A stretch of DNA of 64,000 nucleotides from Microbacterium sp. CGR2 (GTDB lineage: Bacteria; Actinomycetota; Actinomycetes; Actinomycetales; Microbacteriaceae): assembly GCF_003626735.1 (NCBI RefSeq), contig NZ_RBHX01000001.1, forward strand, positions 868,001 to 932,000, in the 5' to 3' direction. Positions within the stretch are counted from its first letter, which is position 1. Each line of letters starts with the position of its first letter. Position numbers and translations under genes: made by a program. The notes under the pieces were generated by a model, which was not told where the DNA came from, did not search any database, and was given only the letters and a program-made list of their open reading frames with translations. Shown piece after piece: positions 17,524-24,372 of this stretch.

Positions 17524-18440
17524 TGAGCACCACCACCGAACTCCGTACCGAACCGACCACCGAGGCGATCGTCTCGGGTCGCCGTCCTGCGCCACGTCGC
17601 AGGACGACTCGCACCTCGGACACCCCGTTCATCGGACGCCTGTTCGCGAACATCTTCCTCTGGGGCTACGCGCTGATCGCCATCGGCCCGCTCCTGCTGA
17701 TGGTCAACAGCTCCCTGCGCACCCAGCAGCAGATCGCGACGGAGCCGCTGGGGCTTCCGGTACCCCCGACGTTCACGAGCTTCCAGAGCGCGTGGATCAC
17801 AGCATCCTTCGACACGTACTTCATCAACTCGATCGTCGTCACCGTCGGTTCCGTCATCGTCACCACGGTCGTGTCCGTCTTGGCGGCCTACGCGTTCGCA
17901 CGAGCGCGGGCGAAGTTCTTCCGCGGCATCGAGGCGGTCTTCCTCTCCGGGCTCATGCTTCCGGTGCACCTGGCGATCCTGCCGCTGTTCTACCTGCTCG
18001 ACTCGCTCGGCATGACGAGCAACATCTTCAGCCTCATCCTCGTGTACGGCGCCCTGGGCATCCCGTTCACGACGTTCGTGCTGACGGTGTTCTTCCGCGC
18101 GCTGCCGATCGAGCTCGAAGAGGCGGCGCGCATCGACGGCGCAGGTCCCCTCCGGACGTTCCTGCAGATCCTGCTCCCGCTGGTGCGACCGGCACTCGCG
18201 ACCGTGATCGTGTTCCGCTTCGTGCCGGTGTGGAACGACTTCTTCTACCCGCTGATCTTGCTGCGCGACCGCGACTCGTACACGCTGCCCGTCGGTCTCA
18301 CCCGCTTCTTCGGCGAGTACTCCACCGACTGGCCGCAGTTGTTCGCGGGGCTCACGATCGCGACGATCCCGCTGGTGGTACTGTTCCTGCTGGCGACGAA
18401 GCAGATCATCAACGGACTCACCTCGGGAATGAGCAAGTGA
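17523..18440 (+). CDS. ABC sugar permease 2 (MalG type)
   Basis: A 305-aa inner-membrane subunit with a 45-residue charged N-terminal extension before the first helix. The EAA motif is ELEEAARIDGAGPLRTF. It completes the importer with the preceding permease. The start is set at ATG 17523, directly overlapping the upstream stop (TGATG); the longer open frame before it runs through the previous gene and is not coding. Confidence 0.92.
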   Translation: MSTTTELRTEPTTEAIVSGRRPAPRRRTTRTSDTPFIGRLFANIFLWGYALIAIGPLLLMVNSSLRTQQQIATEPLGLPVPPTFTSFQSAWITASFDTYFINSIVVTVGSVIVTTVVSVLAAYAFARARAKFFRGIEAVFLSGLMLPVHLAILPLFYLLDSLGMTSNIFSLILVYGALGIPFTTFVLTVFFRALPIELEEAARIDGAGPLRTFLQILLPLVRPALATVIVFRFVPVWNDFFYPLILLRDRDSYTLPVGLTRFFGEYSTDWPQLFAGLTIATIPLVVLFLLATKQIINGLTSGMSK

Positions 18441-18447
18441 GCCTACG

Positions 18448-19428
18448 GTGGTGAACGGCGCCCCCGGTTCGGCCTGGGCTTCGCTCGTCAGCGATCCCGG
18501 GACAGACGCCGAAGAGGTGGTCGTACTCGGCGCTCCGGCGAACGACGACCCGGCACCCCTGACCGCCGATCACCTGTTCGACCTCGCGTCGCTGACGAAG
18601 ATCTTCACGACGGTGGCGGCCCTGCGGCTCGTCGACGACGGGATGCTCGACCTCGACGCGCCGGTCGTCGGCGCGCTCCGCGTCGGGACCGGAGCCGGGC
18701 GCGAGCGCATCACTCTGCGACACCTTCTCACACACAGTTCCGGGCTTGTGGCCGAAGGCGGCGCCTGGCGGGGCGGACTCACCGGCGAGGAGCTTCGGGC
18801 CGCCGTGCTGCGCAGCGAACTGCGGGCCGAGCCGGGCGGCGCGCACCTGTATTCCGACGTCGGACTCATCGCCGTCGGCGAGCTGCTCGAGCGGGTGTCG
18901 GGCCGCTCACTCACCGACCTCGTCGCGGATGCGGCGGCTCGGATGGGGGCCGCCACACTGACCTGGGCGCCTTCGCCGGAGTCGGCAGTCGCCACCGAGA
19001 TGCAGCGACATCGGGGACCCGTGCGGGGCGAGGTGCACGACGAGCTCGCGCATGCGCTCGGCCGTCCCGCGGGCCACGCCGGACTGTTCGGAACCGTGCA
19101 CGACGTGGCCGCTCTGGCGCGAATGGTTCGCGACGAGGGCGTCGGCGAATCGGGGCGGGTCATCTCGGTCGAGAGCGCCCACCTGCTCATCACTCCGGTC
19201 ATGACCGCCGACGACGGATACGGCCAGGCGCTCGGCCTGCGGGTGCGCGATAAGTCGTGGATGGGTGGGGCGGATGCCGCCGGCCACACCGGCTTCACCG
19301 GGACGGCCTTCGCGGTCGGGCGGGCGTCGGGCGCCTATGCCGTCCTGCTCACGAACCGTGTGCATCCGACGCGTGAAGATGCGGATGCCAACCCCGCCCG
19401 TCGGGAGTTCTTCCGGGTTCTCGGCTGA
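18448..19428 (+). CDS. Serine hydrolase, beta-lactamase/AmiE family, cytoplasmic
   Basis: A 326-aa penicillin-binding-fold hydrolase. The catalytic SxxK is SLTK (S48, K51), the second motif YSD is at 135-137 and the KTG-equivalent HTG at 280-282. The segment RGPVRGEVHDELAHALGRPAGHAGLF matches the hallmark of YbbE/AmiE-type proteins, which remove peptide from MurNAc in B. subtilis muropeptide catabolism and are encoded beside namZ there. No signal peptide is present, so it should act in the cytoplasm. It follows the permease by 7 bases, and its start could be either of two consecutive GTG codons. Confidence 0.85.
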   Translation: MVNGAPGSAWASLVSDPGTDAEEVVVLGAPANDDPAPLTADHLFDLASLTKIFTTVAALRLVDDGMLDLDAPVVGALRVGTGAGRERITLRHLLTHSSGLVAEGGAWRGGLTGEELRAAVLRSELRAEPGGAHLYSDVGLIAVGELLERVSGRSLTDLVADAAARMGAATLTWAPSPESAVATEMQRHRGPVRGEVHDELAHALGRPAGHAGLFGTVHDVAALARMVRDEGVGESGRVISVESAHLLITPVMTADDGYGQALGLRVRDKSWMGGADAAGHTGFTGTAFAVGRASGAYAVLLTNRVHPTREDADANPARREFFRVLG

Positions 19429-19452
19429 TGCCCGCAGGCGCTTTCGAGTCGC

Positions 19453-20223
19453 TCACAGTGTCGTATCGGCGCCCGGAACTCGGCCATTCGCGCGATTCGT
19501 AAGCCCCCGCGAGCCTTCGCGGAGGAGCTCGTGAAGATCACCGGCCGCCGCGAGCAGGGCGAGGCTCTGGCGCGTCAGCGCAGCGAGACGGTCGGCGAGG
19601 ATCCGCTCGGCATCCGCCGTCAACGCCTGGCCGCGGAGCTGATCGAGGATGCGGGTGATCCCCGGGATGCCGTAGCCGCCGGCGCGCAGGGCCGCAACGA
19701 TTCGCGCCTCGGTGACGGCTCTGGCGCCGTATGTCCGGGTGGTGGATGCGGCCGAACGCAGCGGATGGACGAGCCCTTCGCGCTCCCAGTGCCGCAGAGC
19801 CGACGTGCGGACGTCGAGCGCATGCGCGAGCTCGCTGATCGTCATCGCGTCATCGTCGCGGAAGACGTCGGCGGATTCCCGGACGGCGACGTCGAGCCCG
19901 CGGAGTGCCTCTTTGACGCGGGCCCGTTCACTCGCCAGCCCGGCGTGGATCTCGTCGATGCGCTCGGCCGCGTCATCGACCGTGCCGCTGACGAGAGCGG
20001 GCATCAGTCGCCGCGCGGGCACCGGACCGAGCGCCGTCGCGAGGGCTTTATAGGCGCGGAGCGCCACGACATGCCGGCCCTCGTAGCGGCGGTAACCGTT
20101 CGCGCCACGCTCGGCCGCCGGGATGACACCGAGCCGCTCCAGATCGCGCACCTGCTGGGTCGAATAGTCGACGTGGCGTCCGAGATCTGCCGTCGTCATC
20201 GCGAGCACTTGAGGGTTGGGCAC
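19453..20223 (-). CDS. MerR-family regulator with two HTH domains
   Basis: A 256-aa protein with two MerR-like winged helices: residues about 8-75 (STQQVRDLERLGVIP, ANGYRRY) and about 125-195 (MTISELAHALDVRTSALRHWEREGLV, TRTYGARAVTEARIV). A linker and short C-terminal helices separate them; no metal-binding Cys cluster or effector domain is visible. GTG 20223 is chosen because AGAGGA lies just upstream; an ATG 8 codons later is the alternative. It is divergent from DUF6194, with an inverted repeat between them. Confidence 0.8.
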   Translation of the reverse strand: MPNPQVLAMTTADLGRHVDYSTQQVRDLERLGVIPAAERGANGYRRYEGRHVVALRAYKALATALGPVPARRLMPALVSGTVDDAAERIDEIHAGLASERARVKEALRGLDVAVRESADVFRDDDAMTISELAHALDVRTSALRHWEREGLVHPLRSAASTTRTYGARAVTEARIVAALRAGGYGIPGITRILDQLRGQALTADAERILADRLAALTRQSLALLAAAGDLHELLREGSRGLTNRANGRVPGADTTL

Positions 20224-20264
20224 AGGAATCCTCTCGAATATGCGGCCTAGCTCCACATAAGCAC

Positions 20265-20282
20265 TTCAACCTCACCATTGAA
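20265..20282. promoter_or_regulatory. Inverted repeat between the MerR regulator and DUF6194
   Basis: TTCAA-CCTCACCA-TTGAA is a symmetric 18-bp site immediately before the DUF6194 start codon (20286) and within the divergent promoter. It is the best operator candidate for the double-HTH regulator. Confidence 0.5.
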
Positions 20283-20285
20283 TGC

Positions 20286-20726
20286 ATGAACATGCAGCAG
20301 ATCATCGAGACCGTCCGAGAATTCGACGGCGCGCTTGTCGTCGCGCCCGAAGCGGGCAGCGCCTTCCCGGAGATCGCGTGGGGAGACGCGTACTTCTACT
20401 ACGCCCCCGACGGCCGGATGCCGGAGCGCACCCAGCCGTACGCCACCATCGTCACCAAGAACTACCCCGACGACACCTCGTCTCTCCTCGACGACCCTGG
20501 GCGCTCTCGCGTGAACATCCACGTCGGGAACGACCGTGCCGACGTCCTCGTCCCGGGGACGGCGGACCCTGTGCAGACGGATGTGTTGTTCCGGCATCCG
20601 CTCTACGGCACCGCTGGCTGGGTCTGCGTGATCAATCCGGGCGAGGAAACGGCGGAGACTGTGCTGGCACTCCTGCGAGAAGCGCATGACCGTGCTCAGG
20701 CGCGTACCGCGCGGCGAACCCGGTGA
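20286..20726 (+). CDS. DUF6194 family protein
   Basis: A 146-aa cytosolic protein with EIAWGDAYFYYAPDGRMPERTQPYATIVTKNYPDD, characteristic of DUF6194. Residues VNIHVG and LFRHPLYGTAGWVCVINPG form the second half. The family has no known activity. It is divergent from the MerR regulator and probably cotranscribed with the following Imm-5-like gene, which begins 7 bases after its stop. Confidence 0.75.
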   Translation: MNMQQIIETVREFDGALVVAPEAGSAFPEIAWGDAYFYYAPDGRMPERTQPYATIVTKNYPDDTSSLLDDPGRSRVNIHVGNDRADVLVPGTADPVQTDVLFRHPLYGTAGWVCVINPGEETAETVLALLREAHDRAQARTARRTR

Positions 20727-20733
20727 GGTCGAG

Positions 20734-21279
20734 ATGACTGTTCGCAGCTCACCGCAAGCGCTGAGCGAAGCCGAACGGCGGATCGTCGCTGCATGGGCGG
20801 CTGACTGCGCCGAACGGGTGCTGCCTCTCTTCGAGGCCGAGGCGCCGGGCGACGACCGGGCCCGCGATGCCATCGCCCGTGCGCGGGCCTTCTCGCGCGG
20901 TGAACTCAGCGCCGCCGGTGAGATCCGCCGACGCTTCGTCGCGGGACGCGCCGCATCCGCCGCCCGGACTCCGGCGGGGAGGGCGGCCGCTCGTTCCGCG
21001 GCCCAGGCCGCCGGAGTGGCTCACATGGGAGCCCATGCGCTGGGTGCGGCCGCATACGCCGCGAACGCGGTGGGCCTGGCGCGGCCGGAAGAATCGGATG
21101 CCGTCGCAATCGAGACAAGTAGGCAGCTCGCGATCCTCTCTCCGGAAGCGACCATGGCGCTTCGCCGCCTGCCACCTCTGGGCGAGGATACGGCGGGCCC
21201 CCTCGGCCCCGGCCTGCTCGCCGCCGGCACCCTCGGGGCCGTCATCCGGGTGATCCAGGGCCGTCTCGCCGATGGCTGA
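20734..21279 (+). CDS. Imm-5-like putative immunity protein
   Basis: A 181-aa, alanine-rich, all-helical protein opening LSEAERRIVAAWAADCAERVLPLFE, the conserved beginning of proteins annotated as Imm-5-like putative immunity proteins. No partner toxin is encoded nearby, so the immunity role is only a family label. ATG 20734 has GAGGTC upstream; an earlier in-frame ATG at 20686 would overlap DUF6194 by 41 bases and is less likely. Confidence 0.65.
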   Translation: MTVRSSPQALSEAERRIVAAWAADCAERVLPLFEAEAPGDDRARDAIARARAFSRGELSAAGEIRRRFVAGRAASAARTPAGRAAARSAAQAAGVAHMGAHALGAAAYAANAVGLARPEESDAVAIETSRQLAILSPEATMALRRLPPLGEDTAGPLGPGLLAAGTLGAVIRVIQGRLADG

Positions 21280-21323
21280 CGCCCTGTTCCCGGCGTCGCC
21301 GAGACCGGAACGCCACCGCAGCG

Positions 21324-21340
21324 CTTCAGCCCGGATTCAG
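21324..21340 (+). promoter_or_regulatory. Putative response-regulator box upstream of the two-component operon
   Basis: CTTCAG (21324) and ATTCAG (21335) are direct repeats 11 bases apart, 24 bases before the response-regulator start. They match the CTTCAG repeats at 23375-23401 and suggest autoregulation. Confidence 0.5.
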
Positions 21341-21363
21341 CGGGCGACCACCACACTGGGAAG

Positions 21364-22041
21364 ATGCGGATCCTGGTGGTGGACGACGAGGTGCGCCTGG
21401 CCGACGGCGTGCGCCGCGGACTCGAGGCGGAGGGCTTCGCCGTCGACGTCGCGCACACCGGCGTCGACGGGTTGTGGCGGGCGCGCGAGAACCGTTATGA
21501 CGCGATCGTGCTCGACCTGATGATGCCCGGAATGAGCGGCTGGAAGGTGTGCGAAGCGCTGCGCGCCGAGGAGAACTGGACGCCGGTGCTCATGCTCACC
21601 GCCAAGGACGGCGAATGGGATCAGGTCGAGGCCCTGGAGACCGGCGCCGACGACTACGTCACCAAGCCGTTCTCCTTCGCGATCCTCGTCGCGCGCATCC
21701 GAGCCCTCGTGCGACGAGGAGCCGTCGCGCGGCCCGCGATCCTCGAGGCGGGCGACCTGCGACTCGACCCCGCCGCGCATCGAGTCTGGCGAGGCGATAC
21801 GCCTGTGTCGCTGACGGCGCGTGAGTTCGCCGTACTCGAGCACCTCATGCGCCATCGCGGACAGGTCCTCTCCAAGCGCGCAGTGATCGACGGCGTCTGG
21901 GACGACGATTTCGACGGAGATCCGAACATCGTCGAGGTCTACGTCGGACACCTCCGTCGGAAGCTCGACAAACCGTTCGGCCGCGAGGCGATCGAGACGA
22001 TCCGCGGCGCGGGATACCGGTTGGCGGCCGACGGTGGCTAG
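21364..22041 (+). CDS. OmpR-family response regulator
   Basis: A 225-aa two-component regulator: receiver domain at residues 1-118 with the acidic pocket DDE (7-9), phospho-accepting D51 (IVLDLMMPG) and Lys in VTKPFSF, followed by a winged-helix DNA-binding domain (about 130-222, LTAREFAVLEHLMRHRGQVLSK). It overlaps the sensor kinase gene by 8 bases. The CTTCAG direct repeats before its own gene and before the PepSY-like gene are probable binding sites. Confidence 0.95.
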   Translation: MRILVVDDEVRLADGVRRGLEAEGFAVDVAHTGVDGLWRARENRYDAIVLDLMMPGMSGWKVCEALRAEENWTPVLMLTAKDGEWDQVEALETGADDYVTKPFSFAILVARIRALVRRGAVARPAILEAGDLRLDPAAHRVWRGDTPVSLTAREFAVLEHLMRHRGQVLSKRAVIDGVWDDDFDGDPNIVEVYVGHLRRKLDKPFGREAIETIRGAGYRLAADGG

Positions 22042-23353
22042 CCGCTCCTGGCGGTCCGTCCGTGCGAGGACGACGCTCGCCGCGACCCTCGTGGTCGCGG
22101 TCGCACTTCTCGTCGGCGCGATCTCGTTCTATGCCGTGCTCAGCGACAGTGTGCACCGCAGCACCGAGCAGGCGGCGGAGCAGCGTCTCGATGAGCTCAG
22201 TGATCGTGCCGGCGGACCGGCGGGCGGTGCCGGCCTCGCTTCGTCGGACGACGACTTCGTACAGATCATCGGTGCGGACGGCAGCGTCACCGCCGCCAGC
22301 GAAGACGCCCGCGAGGCCCTGGGTTCGGTGCCGCTGCCCGTCTCCGACGAACCTCACACGATGACCATCGACGGCGAACCGATGCTCATCGTGTCGGACG
22401 ACCTCAACGACGATCGGACGCTCGTCCTCGCCGTCGCCGCCGAGGACGATGCGGAGACTCTGGCGACGGTCGCGACGCTGCTGGCCGTCGCCGTTCCGCT
22501 GCTTCTCCTCCTCGTCGCGGGGACGACCTGGCTCGTCACGGGGCGCGCTCTTCGGCCGGTCACCCGTATCCGCCGGGAGGTCGAAGGCATCACTGCCGAA
22601 CGTCTTCATCAGCGTGTCGCCGTGCCCGATTCCGCCGACGAGGTCGCCGCTCTCGCGACGACGATGAACAGGATGCTGGATCGCCTGGACGCGGCCGCCA
22701 CCGCGCAACGGCGCTTCGTCTCGGATGCGTCGCACGAGCTGCGCTCTCCACTCGCGACGATCCGCCAACACGCGGAGCTTGCGCAGGCGCATCCGCACGC
22801 GACCAGCATCGGCGAACTCGCGGAAGTGGTCTCGGAGGAGGGCCTGCGGCTCCAGGGAATCGTCGAATCGTTGCTGCTCCTCGCAAGACTCGACGAGCGG
22901 GTGGACCTCCGCGCCGAGCCGGTGGATCTCGACGATGTGGCGCTGAGTGAGGCCCGCCGGCTGCGCGCTGCGGGACTCGACGTGGACAGCACGGGTATCG
23001 AGGCGGCTCGCACCGAAGGTGACAGCCGGCTTCTGGGGCAACTCCTCCGAAATCTGGCCGACAACGCCGTGCGGCACTCCCGTGGACGCATCGCGATCGG
23101 CGTGAAGCGCGCGGGCGAGCACGTGCACATCGCCGTCGAGGATGACGGCGACGGGGTCCCGCTGGAAGAACGCGAGCGGGTATTCGAGCGATTCGTCCGG
23201 CTCGACGAGGCCCGCAGCCGCGATGCCGGAGGCAGCGGGCTCGGACTCGCCATCGCACGCGGCATCGTCACCGCGCAGAACGGGACGATCGTCGTCGACG
23301 ATTCCCGGTGGGGCGGCGCGCGGTTCGTCGTCACGCTGCCACTCACCTCCTGA
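22034..23353 (+). CDS. Sensor histidine kinase
   Basis: A 439-aa membrane sensor kinase. Transmembrane helices at about 14-36 and 150-175 flank an extracytoplasmic sensing loop of roughly 110 residues; a HAMP linker follows, then HisKA with the phospho-accepting His in VSDASHELRSPLATIR and an HATPase domain with N box LLRNLADNAVRHS, G1 DDGDGVP and G2 GGSGLGLAIARG. Translation starts at a GTG inside the end of the response-regulator gene. Signal unknown; the arrangement with a PepSY-like membrane protein is common in actinobacteria. Confidence 0.93.
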   Translation: MASRSWRSVRARTTLAATLVVAVALLVGAISFYAVLSDSVHRSTEQAAEQRLDELSDRAGGPAGGAGLASSDDDFVQIIGADGSVTAASEDAREALGSVPLPVSDEPHTMTIDGEPMLIVSDDLNDDRTLVLAVAAEDDAETLATVATLLAVAVPLLLLLVAGTTWLVTGRALRPVTRIRREVEGITAERLHQRVAVPDSADEVAALATTMNRMLDRLDAAATAQRRFVSDASHELRSPLATIRQHAELAQAHPHATSIGELAEVVSEEGLRLQGIVESLLLLARLDERVDLRAEPVDLDDVALSEARRLRAAGLDVDSTGIEAARTEGDSRLLGQLLRNLADNAVRHSRGRIAIGVKRAGEHVHIAVEDDGDGVPLEERERVFERFVRLDEARSRDAGGSGLGLAIARGIVTAQNGTIVVDDSRWGGARFVVTLPLTS

Positions 23354-23374
23354 CCCGACGTTCGCTGAAGATCT

Positions 23375-23401
23375 CTTCAGGAGGCTTCAGGATGGCTTCA
23401 G
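23375..23401 (+). promoter_or_regulatory. Triple CTTCAG direct repeat upstream of the PepSY-like gene
   Basis: CTTCAG occurs at 23375, 23385 and 23396, i.e. every 10-11 bases, with an inverted copy at 23365. One-turn direct repeats are the usual binding mode of OmpR/PhoB-type regulators, and the adjacent operon encodes one. Confidence 0.65.
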
Positions 23402-23424
23402 TGCCCGCGCGGGAGCATCGTCAT

Positions 23425-24243
23425 ATGGACGACAAGACACCCACCCCTGACCAGACTCCCGACCACCTCCCCGACGCTGCGACCACGCCCGTCGCTCCGG
23501 CAGCGGATGCTGCGCCGCAGGCGCCGTCCGCACTCCACGATCCGTCGGCTCAGAACGGATCCTCCGCGGCAGCAACCGCGCACGGCACGCCTCGGCGTAA
23601 GCGCGGACTCCTCATCGGTGGCGGCATCGCGGCCGCCGTCGTCCTGCTGGGCGGCGGAGTCGCGGTGGGCGCGGCAATCGGCGACGAGTTCGGCGAAGAC
23701 GACGACAGGCCCTCGATGTCTGACGACGCGCACCACGAGGACGGCGGCGATGGCGACGACCGCGGCACCGACACGAAATCCGACGCCGGCGACGCCGACG
23801 ACACGAACGCCGCATCAGGCGGCCAGGGTTCCGCGACCGAGATCGGCACCGCTTCCGCAGATGAGCTCGTCGAGATCGCCGAGGCGGCGCGGAGCGCTGC
23901 GGCGGGCGAGGTCACGGCGATCGACGCGAAACGCGACGGCACGTGGGAGGTCCAGCTGACGACCGACGCAGGCGAGGAGACCGAGGTTGCTGTGAACGCC
24001 GACCTCGCGGCGACCGTCATCTCGATCGAAGCTGCAGAGGACGACGACACCGGCCCCACGCTGACACTGGATGACGAGACGATCCGCTCGCTCGTGTCTG
24101 CTGCTCTCGCCGAGGCGGAAGGGACGATCACTGACCTCGAGATCGATGACGACGAGGTCAGTCCCTATGACGCGTCGGTGCTCACGTCAGACAAGCGCTT
24201 CGTCGACATCAACCTGTCGGCGGACTTCGCCGTCATCGGCTGA
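23425..24243 (+). CDS. Single-pass membrane protein with PepSY-like domain
   Basis: A 272-aa protein: Pro/Ala-rich cytoplasmic N-terminus (residues 1-65), one hydrophobic helix (about 70-92, LLIGGGIAAAVVLLGGG), a very acidic Asp/Gly/His spacer (98-140) and an extracytoplasmic domain (about 150-270) with the PepSY-like pattern EVTAIDAKRDGTWEVQLTTDAG. It is the likely output or feedback partner of the upstream two-component system. ATG 23425 is chosen because the CTTCAG repeats lie in front of it. Confidence 0.8.
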   Translation: MDDKTPTPDQTPDHLPDAATTPVAPAADAAPQAPSALHDPSAQNGSSAAATAHGTPRRKRGLLIGGGIAAAVVLLGGGVAVGAAIGDEFGEDDDRPSMSDDAHHEDGGDGDDRGTDTKSDAGDADDTNAASGGQGSATEIGTASADELVEIAEAARSAAAGEVTAIDAKRDGTWEVQLTTDAGEETEVAVNADLAATVISIEAAEDDDTGPTLTLDDETIRSLVSAALAEAEGTITDLEIDDDEVSPYDASVLTSDKRFVDINLSADFAVIG

Positions 24244-24317
24244 CCTCCCCTGGCAGTTCCGGTGGGCGACGACCCGCACAAGGCGCCGCTCGGCGATCGG
24301 AACAGGCGGATGCCGTG

Positions 24318-24357
24318 AGCAGAGGCGGGGCTCGTGACGACGGGCCCCGCCTCTGCT
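24318..24357. terminator. Bidirectional terminator
   Basis: A perfect 14-bp inverted repeat (24318-24331 with 24344-24357) separates the converging PepSY-like gene and the SpaA surface-protein gene. Confidence 0.8.
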
Positions 24358-24372
24358 GCATGCCGCCGAGTG

